Source: Urbifossiella sp046350095 (lineage in GTDB: Bacteria; Planctomycetota; Planctomycetia; Gemmatales; Gemmataceae). Taken from it: a stretch of 64,000 nt of DNA. Where the stretch lies: assembly GCA_046350095.1 (NCBI GenBank), contig JAXMBA010000002.1, positions 1,240,001 to 1,304,000 of the forward strand, written 5' to 3'. This document shows, piece by piece, positions 25,511 through 33,685 of this stretch. Numbering within the stretch: position 1 is the stretch's first letter; every line of letters begins with the position of its first letter. Under the pieces are notes generated by a model, which saw only the letters and a program-made list of their open reading frames with translations, did not search any database and was not told the DNA's origin. The position numbers and the translations under genes are program-made.

Positions 25511-26641
25511 ATGGCCAAGAAGAAACCCGACGACGCCCCCGCCACCACGAACGGCGCCGCGTCCACCGTCCTCCGCGCCCCCGCGGAGGAGCTGTACGCC
25601 GCCGAGTTGGAGCAACTCACCAAGACTGACACGCACCCGAAGCCGCCCGGCTGGCGGATGTCGCCGCGGGCCGTCGCCACGTACATCACCGGCGGCAAGG
25701 CCGGCACGATGATTATCACGCCGAAGTACATCGGCCACCGCCGGCTCGTCGAGATCGCCGTCTCGACGCTCGTCACCGACCGCGCCCTGCTGCTGATCGG
25801 CGAGCCCGGCACGGCGAAGTCGTGGCTCAGCGAGCACCTCGCGGCGGCGATCAACGGCGACAGCACGAAGGTGGTGCAGGGGACCGCCGGCACCACCGAG
25901 GAGCAGATCCGCTACACGTGGAACTACGCCATGCTGATCGCCCGCGGGCCGAGCCCGGAGGCGCTCATCAAGTCGCCGGTGTTCCGCGCGATGGAGTCGG
26001 GAACACTCGCCCGCTTCGAGGAGATCACCCGCTGCGCCGCCGAGGTGCAGGACGCGCTCATCTCGCTCCTGTCCGAGAAGCGCCTCGCCGTGCCGGAGCT
26101 GGCGACCGAGGTGCCCGCGGCGAAGGGGTTCTCCATCATCGCCACCGCGAACACCCGCGACCGCGGCGTCAACGACATGTCCGCGGCGCTGAAGCGGCGG
26201 TTCAACACCGTCGTGCTGCCGAGCCCGGCGACGCTCGAAACGGAGGTCGAGATCGTCCGCAAGCGCGTCGCCGAGCTGGGGGCGCACCTGGAGCTGAAGG
26301 CGGCGCCGCCGTCCGAGGACGCCGCGACGCAGGTCGTCACCATCTTCCGCGAGCTGCGCGGCGGCCAGACGCTCGACGGCAAGGCCAAGTTGAAGACGCC
26401 GACCGGCGTGCTGTCCACCGCGGAGGCGATTTCCGTGCTGACGAACGGCATGGCGCTGGCCGGACACTTCGGCACGGGCGAAGTGAGTCCGATCGACCTG
26501 GCGGCGGGACTGCAGGGGGCCGTGGTGAAGGACGAGGAGAAGGACAAGGTGGTGTGGGGCGAGTACCTGGCGAACGTGCTGAAGAAGCGCGGCGCCGACT
26601 GGCGGCCGCTGTTCACGGCCTGCTCGGAGGCGAACTCGTGA
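25511..26641 (+). CDS. MoxR-family AAA+ ATPase, YehL subfamily
   Basis: 376 aa. Walker A GEPGTAKS at 97-104, Walker B-like FEEI at 169-172 (Glu rather than Asp in the first acidic position), sensor 1 in 'ATANTRD' at 211-217 and an arginine-rich 'LKRRFN' at about 227-232. MoxR ATPases act as chaperone-like remodelers working with VWA proteins to insert cofactors or mature complexes. Its stop overlaps the next start (GTGA at 26638-26641), so it is translationally coupled to the DUF5682-like gene. The VWA partner is at 29610. Confidence 0.88.
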   Translation: MAKKKPDDAPATTNGAASTVLRAPAEELYAAELEQLTKTDTHPKPPGWRMSPRAVATYITGGKAGTMIITPKYIGHRRLVEIAVSTLVTDRALLLIGEPGTAKSWLSEHLAAAINGDSTKVVQGTAGTTEEQIRYTWNYAMLIARGPSPEALIKSPVFRAMESGTLARFEEITRCAAEVQDALISLLSEKRLAVPELATEVPAAKGFSIIATANTRDRGVNDMSAALKRRFNTVVLPSPATLETEVEIVRKRVAELGAHLELKAAPPSEDAATQVVTIFRELRGGQTLDGKAKLKTPTGVLSTAEAISVLTNGMALAGHFGTGEVSPIDLAAGLQGAVVKDEEKDKVVWGEYLANVLKKRGADWRPLFTACSEANS

Positions 26642-28971
26642 GCGGCGCCGTCCACGTCTTCGGCGTGCGCCACCTGTCGCCCGGCGGCGCGTGGCACCTC
26701 CGCGCCCTGCTCGACCGCGTGAAGCCGAAGGTCATCTGCGTCGAGGGGCTCGCCGACGCCGGGCCGATGGTGCATCACCTGCAAAAGAAGGGGACGAAGC
26801 CGCCGGTCGCCATCCTGGCGTACACGGACAGCGTGCCCGTGCGCACGCTCGTGTACCCGCTCGCGGCGTACAGCCCCGAGTTCCAGGCCGTCGTGTGGGC
26901 GAAGGAGCACGGCGCCCGCGTCGAGTTCATCGACCTGCCGTCGGACGTGTTCTTGGGGCTACAAGATGTCGAAATCGAGCGTCTGACGCGCGGCGGCGAG
27001 AAGGAGGAAGAATCGCAGCCGGACGGCACCGCGGGCGAGGCCGAGAAGGACGCCGCGTGGCGGCCCGAGCGCGGCCGGTCGATCTACGAGCGGATCGCCG
27101 ACCGCGAGGGCGAGCCCGACTACGACACGTACTGGGAGCGCCGCTTCGAGCACAACCTGAACGACGCCGCGTACCAGCGCGCCGCGTTCGAGCTCGGCCG
27201 CTCGCTGCGCGACGAGGACGACGAGCCGGTGTGGCGCGCCGAGAACCTCGTCCGCGAGGCGTACATGCGGCGCCGCATTCGCGAGGTACTCGACGACGGC
27301 GTGAAGCCCGAGCAGGTCGTCGCGGTGGTCGGCGCCTTCCACGCGCCGGTGCTCGGCCCCGAACTGCCGGCGATGACCGACGACGAACTCGCGTCGCTGC
27401 GACGGCGGCCCGGCAAACTGACGCTGATGCCGTACTCGTACTTCAAGCTGTCGAGCCAGTCGGGGTACGGCGCGGGGAACAGGGCGCCGGCGTACTTCCA
27501 CCTGTGCTGGGAGATGATCCAGGCCGGCGGCCTCGACGAGTTGCCGCACCGCTACCTGAGCGAGGTCGTCCGCCACCAGCGCGCCGCCGGCACTCACCGC
27601 AGCACCGCCGAGGTCATCGAAGGCGTGCGGCTGGCGCGCACGCTCGCGGCCCTGCACGATGGCGCCGCCCCGACGCTCGCCGACCTGCACGACGCGGCCA
27701 CGACGCTGATGGGCCACGGCGACGTGAGTACGATCGCCGAGGCGCTGGCGAGCGTGGACGTGGGCACCGCTATCGGGATGCTGCCGCAGGGCGTTGCCCG
27801 CACGTCCATCCAGGAAGACTTCGACCGCCAGATGAGCCGGCTGCGGCTGGAGAAGTACAAGACGACCGTGGCCGTGGAGCTGGAACTCGACGTGCGCGAG
27901 GACCGCCGCGCCAAGACGGCCGAGTCGGCGTTCACGGACCTGCGGCGGTCGTCGTTCTTCCACCGCCTGCGCGTGCTGGACATCGGCTTCGCCAAGCCGC
28001 TGAAGGGCGGCACCGACCAGGGGACGTGGTACGAGCGGTGGAAGCTGCAGTGGACGCCGGAGCACGAAATCGCGCTGGTGGAGGCGGTGCTGCTCGGCGA
28101 GACGGTCGAGCTGGCGGCCGGGTACAAGTTCAAGCAGCGGCTCGACGCCGCGGTCAACATCGCAGAAGCGGCCGACGTGGTGATGGACTCGTGCCTGTGC
28201 GGGTTGGGTCGCTCCACCGACGCGGCGCGGAAGCGGCTTCAAGAACTTGCCGCGGTCAGCTCCGACCTGGCGGCGGTGGCGCACGCCGCGTCGCGGCTCA
28301 GCCAGGTGGTGCGCTACGGCGACGTGCGCAAGTTCGACCCGGCGCCGCTGCTGCCGCTGATCGACGAGCTGTTCGTCCAGGGCTCGCTGGCGCTGTTCGG
28401 CGCCGCGAACTGCGACAACCATGCGGCGGCGACCTACGTCGAGGCGATCGACCAGCTGAACCGCGTCAGCGACGAGCACCACGACCGCGTCGAGGTCGAG
28501 CTTTGGCTGCGGGAGCTGCGGAAGCTGTCCGACGCCGACAACCGCAACCCGCTGCTGTCCGGGTACGCGTGCGCCCTGCTGCTGGAGCGCGGCGTGATGG
28601 AGTCGGAGGCGCTGGCGCGGGAGGTGTCGCGGCGGCTGTCGCCGGGCATCCCCTCGGACCTCGGCGCCGGGTGGTTCGAGGGGCTGTCGCGGCGCAACCG
28701 CGGGGCGCTGCTCGCGCGGCAGCCGCTGTGGGCGGAGCTGGCGGACTACGTCGCGGCGCTGGACGACGAGCAGTTCCGTCGGGCGATCGTGTTCCTGCGG
28801 CGGGCGTTCGGCACGTTCACCCCGCACCAGAAGCGGCAGATCTGCGAGAACCTGGCCGAGCACTGGGGCGTGAACGCCGAGCAGGCGTCGGAGGTGCTGA
28901 GCGCCGAGCTGACGGAGACGGAGCAGAAGAAGCTCGGCGAGCTGAGCGAGTTCAACTTCGACGACATTTGA
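26638..28971 (+). CDS. DUF5682 family protein, YehM-like
   Basis: 777 aa, start GTG at 26638 overlapping the MoxR stop. The N-terminus 'VHVFGVRHLSPGGAWHL' followed by 'KPKVICVEG' is the family signature and recalls the TraB/ChaN/EreA-type fold, an inference only. A charged insert lies near residues 118-145 and the remainder is largely helical, ending in 'TETEQKKLGELSEFNFDDI'. No catalytic activity is known. Coupling to MoxR suggests the two products act in one complex, as in yehL-yehM. Confidence 0.82.
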   Translation: MSGAVHVFGVRHLSPGGAWHLRALLDRVKPKVICVEGLADAGPMVHHLQKKGTKPPVAILAYTDSVPVRTLVYPLAAYSPEFQAVVWAKEHGARVEFIDLPSDVFLGLQDVEIERLTRGGEKEEESQPDGTAGEAEKDAAWRPERGRSIYERIADREGEPDYDTYWERRFEHNLNDAAYQRAAFELGRSLRDEDDEPVWRAENLVREAYMRRRIREVLDDGVKPEQVVAVVGAFHAPVLGPELPAMTDDELASLRRRPGKLTLMPYSYFKLSSQSGYGAGNRAPAYFHLCWEMIQAGGLDELPHRYLSEVVRHQRAAGTHRSTAEVIEGVRLARTLAALHDGAAPTLADLHDAATTLMGHGDVSTIAEALASVDVGTAIGMLPQGVARTSIQEDFDRQMSRLRLEKYKTTVAVELELDVREDRRAKTAESAFTDLRRSSFFHRLRVLDIGFAKPLKGGTDQGTWYERWKLQWTPEHEIALVEAVLLGETVELAAGYKFKQRLDAAVNIAEAADVVMDSCLCGLGRSTDAARKRLQELAAVSSDLAAVAHAASRLSQVVRYGDVRKFDPAPLLPLIDELFVQGSLALFGAANCDNHAAATYVEAIDQLNRVSDEHHDRVEVELWLRELRKLSDADNRNPLLSGYACALLLERGVMESEALAREVSRRLSPGIPSDLGAGWFEGLSRRNRGALLARQPLWAELADYVAALDDEQFRRAIVFLRRAFGTFTPHQKRQICENLAEHWGVNAEQASEVLSAELTETEQKKLGELSEFNFDDI

Positions 28972-29000
28972 TACGGGTCGGGTCTTAACCCCGGCGGGGT

Positions 29001-29116
29001 GTCGGCGTGTAGCCCCGGGTGAAACCCGGGGCGGGCGTGGGCGGTGATCCGAAGCGCTGACCAATCCGAACTCCGCGGCATGCCGCCCCGGGTCCCACCC
29101 GGGGCTACCCGCCGAC
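29001..29116. repeat. Palindromic repeat B, copy 3
   Basis: 34-bp arms at 29001-29034 and 29083-29116 with three mismatches, around a 48-nt centre. Same family as 21615-21748 and 25326-25479. It lies between the DUF5682-like gene and the inserted small gene. Confidence 0.85.
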
Positions 29117-29149
29117 GCCCTCCGGGCTACGGCGCAGACGGGGGATCGA

Positions 29150-29593
29150 GTGAGCGATTTTGTCGTCGAGTTTGCGATCGCTGACGACGACCGGTTTCGC
29201 CGGCTCGCCGTGGTATTCGACGCGCTCCGCGCGGCGAAGCAAACTGACGAGTGGCACGACGACGAGTACTGGTTGGGGTACTTCGACCGTGAAGCCCGCG
29301 CTCATTTCTGGTGGCCGACCGCTGCCGAACTCGATGATTGGAATCGCCGATGGTTCTCGACCCCGGTCCCGGATCGGTTCACCGACCCGACGCTTGTCAC
29401 CCCGTGGGGTTTCAGCTCGATGATCGATGCGTTCCGGAACGGGGACTACGATTTATTGGCCTGCGAGCGGCATGCCCGCCGGGCTGGGAGATTGACGTTC
29501 GAGCCTCACGCCTGGCCCTACGGCGGGTGTGGTTGTATGCGGGCGTTGATTGAAGCATTTGGTCACGTCGTGACGGACGAACCGGACGCCTAA
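29150..29593 (+). CDS. Unknown protein inserted between DUF5682-like and VWA genes
   Basis: 147 aa from GTG at 29150, following GGGGGA. Rich in Trp, Asp and Phe ('DEWHDDEYWLGYFDREA', 'AHFWWPTAAELDDWNRRWF') with 'GGCGCM' near residue 128. I know no family for it. Its codons use more A/T in third positions (TTT, GTT, GAT, TTATTG) than the surrounding genes, hinting at recent arrival. It ends 16 bp before the VWA gene. It could be cargo carried by the cluster or a target or inhibitor of it. Confidence 0.65.
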   Translation: MSDFVVEFAIADDDRFRRLAVVFDALRAAKQTDEWHDDEYWLGYFDREARAHFWWPTAAELDDWNRRWFSTPVPDRFTDPTLVTPWGFSSMIDAFRNGDYDLLACERHARRAGRLTFEPHAWPYGGCGCMRALIEAFGHVVTDEPDA

Positions 29594-29609
29594 TTACCGG
29601 ACCTCGACA

Positions 29610-30803
29610 ATGTCTCCTGCTACCCCCGACACCGCTCAACTCCGCCGCTGGCGCCTCATCCTCGGCCAGGACGCGCAGCAAGCGCTCGGCGGCATGGGCG
29701 GCGGGTGCGCCCTCACGCCGTCCGAGGCCGAGATCGACGCCGCCCTCGGCGCCATCTACGACGACATCTCCGAGGACGACGATACGCCGAAGAAGCGCTC
29801 GGCCGGGCTCGGCGCCTCCGCCCCGCGGCTCGCCAAGTGGCTCGGCGATGTGCGCAGCTACTTCAAGGAAGATGTCGTCTCCGTCATCCAGACCGACGCC
29901 ATCGAGCGGAAGGGGCTCAAGCAGCTCCTGTTCGAGCCCGAGACGCTCAAGTCGGTGCAGCCGAACGTGCAGCTCGTCGGCACGCTGATGTCGCTGTCCG
30001 GCCGCATCCCGGAGCGGACCAAGGACACCGCCCGTATGGTCGTCGCGACCGTCGTGGACGAGATCAAGAAGAAACTGGAGCAGCAGATTCGGCAGGCGGT
30101 GACGGGCGCGCTGAACCGCAAGGAGCACTCGCCCATCCCCAGCGCCACGTCCATCGACTACAAGTGGACGATCGGCCGCAACCTGAAGAATTATCAGCCC
30201 GACCTCGGCACCATCGTGCCGGAGCGGGTGTACTTCTACAGCCGGGCGCAGCGGTCGAACGCCTACACCGTGATCGTGGACATGGACCAGAGCGGCAGCA
30301 TGGCCGACTCGGTCGTGTACGGCGCCGTGTGCGGGTCGATCTTCGCCAGCATCCCGGCGCTGAACACGCGCGTCGTCGCGTTCGACACCGAGGTCGTGGA
30401 CCTGACGGAGAAGTGCGGCAACGACCCGGTCGGGATGATCTTCGGCGTGCAGCTCGGCGGCGGCACCGACATCAACAAGTCGGTGGCGTACTGCGAGCAG
30501 TTCATCACCGACCCGAAGAAGACGCTGTTCATCCTGCTGACCGACCTGTACGAGGGCGGCAACGAGGCGCAGCTGGTGCGGCGGATGGGCGAGATGAAGG
30601 CGGCCGGCGTGAAGGCGATCTGCCTGCTGGCGCTGGCGGACGGCGGCGCCCCGTGCTACGACGAGCGGCTGGCGCGGAAGCTGGCGGCGCTGGGCATCCC
30701 GTGCTTCGCGTGCACGCCGGCCCGGCTGCCGGAGTTGGTGGAGGCGGCGCTGAAGGGCGGCGACCTGGCGCGCTTCGCCACGAAGAGTGAACCGGCGAAG
30801 TGA
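29610..30803 (+). CDS. VWA-domain protein, YehP-like
   Basis: 397 aa. The first 200 residues are helical, with an acidic patch at 51-58. The von Willebrand A domain has a complete MIDAS: D226-x-S228-x-S230 in 'DMDQSGSM', T286 in 'GGGTDINKS' and D312 in 'LLTDLYEGG'. VWA proteins are the usual partners and substrates or adaptors of MoxR ATPases. It closes the cluster; two tRNA-like genes follow 38 bp downstream in the same direction. Confidence 0.86.
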   Translation: MSPATPDTAQLRRWRLILGQDAQQALGGMGGGCALTPSEAEIDAALGAIYDDISEDDDTPKKRSAGLGASAPRLAKWLGDVRSYFKEDVVSVIQTDAIERKGLKQLLFEPETLKSVQPNVQLVGTLMSLSGRIPERTKDTARMVVATVVDEIKKKLEQQIRQAVTGALNRKEHSPIPSATSIDYKWTIGRNLKNYQPDLGTIVPERVYFYSRAQRSNAYTVIVDMDQSGSMADSVVYGAVCGSIFASIPALNTRVVAFDTEVVDLTEKCGNDPVGMIFGVQLGGGTDINKSVAYCEQFITDPKKTLFILLTDLYEGGNEAQLVRRMGEMKAAGVKAICLLALADGGAPCYDERLARKLAALGIPCFACTPARLPELVEAALKGGDLARFATKSEPAK

Positions 30804-30841
30804 GGCGCGAACCCCGGCGCGCCGCCGGTGTCCCTTCTCGC

Positions 30842-30912
30842 GTCCCCGGGGTGTGGCGGAGGCACGCGACTCTACGAAAGTCGTAGGCCTGGTTCGACTC
30901 CAGGCGGGGATA
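30842..30912 (+). tRNA. Short tRNA-Arg-like gene, anticodon ACG
   Basis: 71 nt fold as a cloverleaf: acceptor 30842-30848 with 30905-30911 (7 bp, one G-T), D arm 30851-30865 (4 bp, 7-nt loop), anticodon stem CGACT/AGTCG with loop CTACGAA (anticodon ACG at 30874-30876), 4-nt variable region, T stem CCTGG/CCAGG with the canonical loop TTCGACT, and discriminator A. The anticodon loop equals that of ordinary tRNA-Arg(ACG). Missing bases in the D loop and G at position 8 make it atypical. No CCA is encoded. Confidence 0.6.
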
Positions 30913-30914
30913 CT

Positions 30915-30983
30915 GACGCCGACCGACGGGTCGGACGGCCGGCTGCAACCCGGCCCGCGTGGGTTCGACTCCCGCCGGCGTCT
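30915..30983 (+). tRNA. Short tRNA-Cys-like gene, anticodon GCA
   Basis: 69 nt, 2 nt after the Arg-like gene. Acceptor GACGCCG/CGGCGTC is a perfect 7 bp (30915-30921 with 30976-30982); anticodon stem GCCGG/CCGGC holds loop CTGCAAC with GCA at 30945-30947; T stem GTGGG/CCCGC (one wobble) holds TTCGACT. Discriminator T at 30983 is the known identity base of tRNA-Cys. The D arm is shrunken (CCGA/TCGG with a 4-nt loop) and about three extra bases precede the anticodon stem, so function is uncertain. No CCA is encoded. Confidence 0.5.
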
Positions 30984-30990
30984 CTTGCCG

Positions 30991-31094
30991 TAGTGGCCAG
31001 TGGACAGTGAGTAGTGGACAGAATAAATGCCCGGGGGCAGTCCCCCGGGCTTCACGGTTTTCGCTGGCCACTGCTCACTGTCCTCTGGCCACTA
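30991..31094. repeat. Inverted repeat with inner hairpin at the end of the transaldolase gene
   Basis: Outer 21-bp arms 30991-31011 and 31074-31094 (one mismatch) enclose a GC-rich hairpin with arms 31029-31037 and 31042-31050. The right outer arm contains the transaldolase stop codon (31092-31094), so the structure is at the 3' end of that minus-strand gene and can end its transcription; it also bounds the tRNA-like pair. Confidence 0.8.
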
Positions 31095-32138
31095 CGCCAG
31101 CGCCGCCCGCTTGGCGGCGATCGTCTTCAGCAGCCCCTTCTGCGGGTCGGCGAACTTCGACAGCCCCTCGGCCATCAGCACCTCCTCCAGCTTCGCCACG
31201 TCCACCTTGGCGTCGATGTCGGCCAGCACGTCGGCCGGCGGCAGCTTGTCCACCTGCTTGTCGAACGTCTTGCCGCTGTCCTGCACCGCCTTGTTCGTCG
31301 CCGGCGGGTTCGTCTCGATGTCGCTGCCGGCGAACGCCGCCACGTACTTGTAGGGCGGGTCTTCCTTCTTCTTCGTGCCGGTGCTGGCGAAGATCATCTC
31401 CTGCTGAAGGGCCAGCCCCTTGTCGGCCCAGAACTGCTGGTTCAGCTTCCAGATGCGCTTGGCGTTCACGATGCCCACCTGCCCCTGGGCGGCGGGGATC
31501 AGCGTCGGCGCGGCCTTCTCGGTGTACACGTCCACGCGGCTCACGAAGATGCTGTACACGGTCTTGATCTTGTTCTTGTCGGCGGCCTTCTGCATGCCGC
31601 GCCAGCAGGCGTCCTTCGCCGCGTGGTACTGCCGCTCGCTGAAGATGAGCGTGACGTTCAGGTTCACGCCGGCGGCCGCCAGTTCCTCCAGCGCCCCGAG
31701 GCCGCCGGGGGTCGCCGGCACCTTGATCATGCGGTTCTTGTGCCCGGCCGACCACTTCTTGCCGAGCTCGACGTACGTCCTCGAGCGCTCGGCCGCGGTC
31801 ATGGGGTTGGCGCCGTCTTCGAGCAGCGGGTCGAGCTCGAAGCTGACGTAGCCGTCGTTGCCGCGCGTCTCCTGCCACACCGGCTCGAACACGGCCTGCG
31901 CGTCCTTCACGAGCTTGTCGGTCATGGCCCACGCTACGCCCTCGTCGTCGAGGCCTTGCGCGAAGAACGCCTTCATGTCGGCGTCGAACCGGCCGGTGTT
32001 GATGAGGTCGGCGATGATGATCGGGTTGGACGTGGCGCCGGTGGCGCCGTTGGCGCGGTTGGCGGCGATCTCGACCGGGTCCACGGAGTCGAGCCACAGC
32101 TTGGTGCCGGCGGCGACGATCGATTGCAGCGGCGTCAT
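31092..32138 (-). CDS. tal: Transaldolase
   Basis: 348 aa. Class I aldolase barrel with the Schiff-base lysine K139 in 'RMIKVPATPGG', the D17 region in 'KLWLDSVDP', and 'GATSNPIII'. It moves a dihydroxyacetone unit between sedoheptulose-7-phosphate and glyceraldehyde-3-phosphate in the non-oxidative pentose phosphate pathway, in the cytoplasm. It stands alone between two palindromic elements (30991-31094 and 32182-32298). Confidence 0.92.
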   Translation of the reverse strand: MTPLQSIVAAGTKLWLDSVDPVEIAANRANGATGATSNPIIIADLINTGRFDADMKAFFAQGLDDEGVAWAMTDKLVKDAQAVFEPVWQETRGNDGYVSFELDPLLEDGANPMTAAERSRTYVELGKKWSAGHKNRMIKVPATPGGLGALEELAAAGVNLNVTLIFSERQYHAAKDACWRGMQKAADKNKIKTVYSIFVSRVDVYTEKAAPTLIPAAQGQVGIVNAKRIWKLNQQFWADKGLALQQEMIFASTGTKKKEDPPYKYVAAFAGSDIETNPPATNKAVQDSGKTFDKQVDKLPPADVLADIDAKVDVAKLEEVLMAEGLSKFADPQKGLLKTIAAKRAALA

Positions 32139-32181
32139 GGGGGCCTCGCGGGGCGGAGTGGTTCGCGGTGATTGTACGGAT

Positions 32182-32298
32182 GAAGAGAATGGACAGGATA
32201 ACAGGATGATCAGGATCGAGGCCAGAAAACCCTGCCGGTCAGGCTTCTTGGTGTTGGTTCGGCATCCTGTTCATCCTGTTATCCTGTCCATTCTCTTC
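32182..32298. repeat. Palindromic repeat C, copy 1
   Basis: 35-bp arms at 32182-32216 and 32264-32298 with one mismatch, built of ACAGGAT words. The right part, from GGTTCGGCATCC onward, is nearly identical to that of copy 2 at 49587-49664. It lies between the MATE gene end and the transaldolase start. Confidence 0.88.
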
Positions 32299-32304
32299 GA
32301 TTCC

Positions 32305-33675
32305 TCACACCACCGCACGCTTCCACCGGCCGCCGGCGAAGCGGAGCGCGAAGAACGCCCCGCGGACCCAGATGTCGGCCACCATCGCCACCCACGCGCC
32401 GTACAGCCCGAGCCCGGCCGGGCCGGTCAGCAGGTACGCCAGCGGGATGCGCACGCCGAGGAAGCCGAGCCAGCTGAACAGCACCGGCACCCGCGCGTCG
32501 CCGGCCCCGCGGAGCGCCGCGGTGAACACGATCTGGCTCGCCAGCGCCGGCATCGCCAGCGCGATCAGCCGCAGCGTCGGCACGCCGGCCTCGACGATCG
32601 GCTCCTCGTCCGCGGCGTGGCAGAAGACGAGGAACATCGGCCGGGCCAGCACCGCGAACAGCACGCCCATCGCGGTCATCACCCCGCACGCCAGGCCGAA
32701 CGCCGTCCACCCCGCCTTCGCGGCGCGGGCGGGGTCGTTGGCGCCGAGGCTCTGGCTCACCAGCGTCATGGCGGCGGTGCCGCACGCGCCGCCGGCGAGG
32801 AACCCGAGCGCCTCCCACTTCAGCGTGATGCCGTGCGCCGCCGCGGCCACGTCGCCGAGGCCGTTGACGATGCCGAGGAACCACAGCTGGCACGCCGCCA
32901 CGCTCAGGCTGTCCACGCCCGCCGGGACACTGACGCGGAGCACCCGGTACAACAGTGTGCCGTCCGGCCTTAACGCCGACGGCGTCAGCTTCAACCCCGA
33001 CTGCCCGCGGGCCAGGAGTGACATCACGATGACGCAGCCGGTGACGTGGCTCAGCCCGGTGCCAAGCGCGATGCCGCGGAAGCCGAGGCCGGGCAGCGGG
33101 CCGACGCCGAAGCACAGGCCCCACGCGAGCGGCACGTTCAGCACGGCGACGCCGCCGAGAACCTTGAGCCCGGTGCGGGTGTCGCCGGCGCCGGCCAGGC
33201 ACGCGACGCACGCCGACTCGGTGATCTGGAACGGCAGCAGCAGCGCCAGCGGGTACAGGAACGTGAGGCAGTACGCGGCCGCGTCGCCGGTGAGGCCGAG
33301 GGCCGCGACGAGCGCCGGCAGCCCGAGCAGGCCCGCGGCCGTGCCGGCGACGCCGAACGCCAGCGCCAGCAGCACCGCCTGCGCGGTGGCGCGCCTCGCC
33401 CCGCCCCAGTCGCCGGCGCCGACGAACCGCGCCACCAGCGCCGTGCTGCCGACGCTGACCAGCACGGTGTAGCTGGAGACGACCCAGTACAGGTAGCCGG
33501 CGGTGGTGAGGGCCGCGAGGTACGCCTTGCGGGCGGCCGGGTCGGGGATGTCGAACCGGTCGGCGAGGTACTGGTCCGACAGGTTGACGACGAGGTGCAG
33601 GTACTGCTGCGCGAGCGCCGGCAGGGCGAGGGCGAGCACCCGGCGCGCGATCGGGGCGTCTCCCATAGCAGGCAT
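32305..33675 (-). CDS. MATE family efflux transporter
   Basis: 456 aa with twelve hydrophobic segments in two related halves. Typical features are 'LALPALAQQYLHLVVNLSDQYL', 'TAGYLYWVVSSYTVLVSVGSTALVAR' and a second-half 'CGTAAMTLVSQSLGAND'. Members export cationic drugs or metabolites using Na+ or H+. Start ATG at 33675 (a second ATG is at 33666; neither has a strong ribosome site). It is the third gene of a minus-strand unit: RND pump, HlyD-like adaptor, MATE. Confidence 0.87.
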   Translation of the reverse strand: MPAMGDAPIARRVLALALPALAQQYLHLVVNLSDQYLADRFDIPDPAARKAYLAALTTAGYLYWVVSSYTVLVSVGSTALVARFVGAGDWGGARRATAQAVLLALAFGVAGTAAGLLGLPALVAALGLTGDAAAYCLTFLYPLALLLPFQITESACVACLAGAGDTRTGLKVLGGVAVLNVPLAWGLCFGVGPLPGLGFRGIALGTGLSHVTGCVIVMSLLARGQSGLKLTPSALRPDGTLLYRVLRVSVPAGVDSLSVAACQLWFLGIVNGLGDVAAAAHGITLKWEALGFLAGGACGTAAMTLVSQSLGANDPARAAKAGWTAFGLACGVMTAMGVLFAVLARPMFLVFCHAADEEPIVEAGVPTLRLIALAMPALASQIVFTAALRGAGDARVPVLFSWLGFLGVRIPLAYLLTGPAGLGLYGAWVAMVADIWVRGAFFALRFAGGRWKRAVV

Positions 33676-33685
33676 GATACGGCCG

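Noticed and set aside
30787..31010. Small protein frames over the tRNA-like pair
   Set aside because: The sequence folds as two cloverleaves with correct loops; the peptide frames are Arg/Gly shadows.
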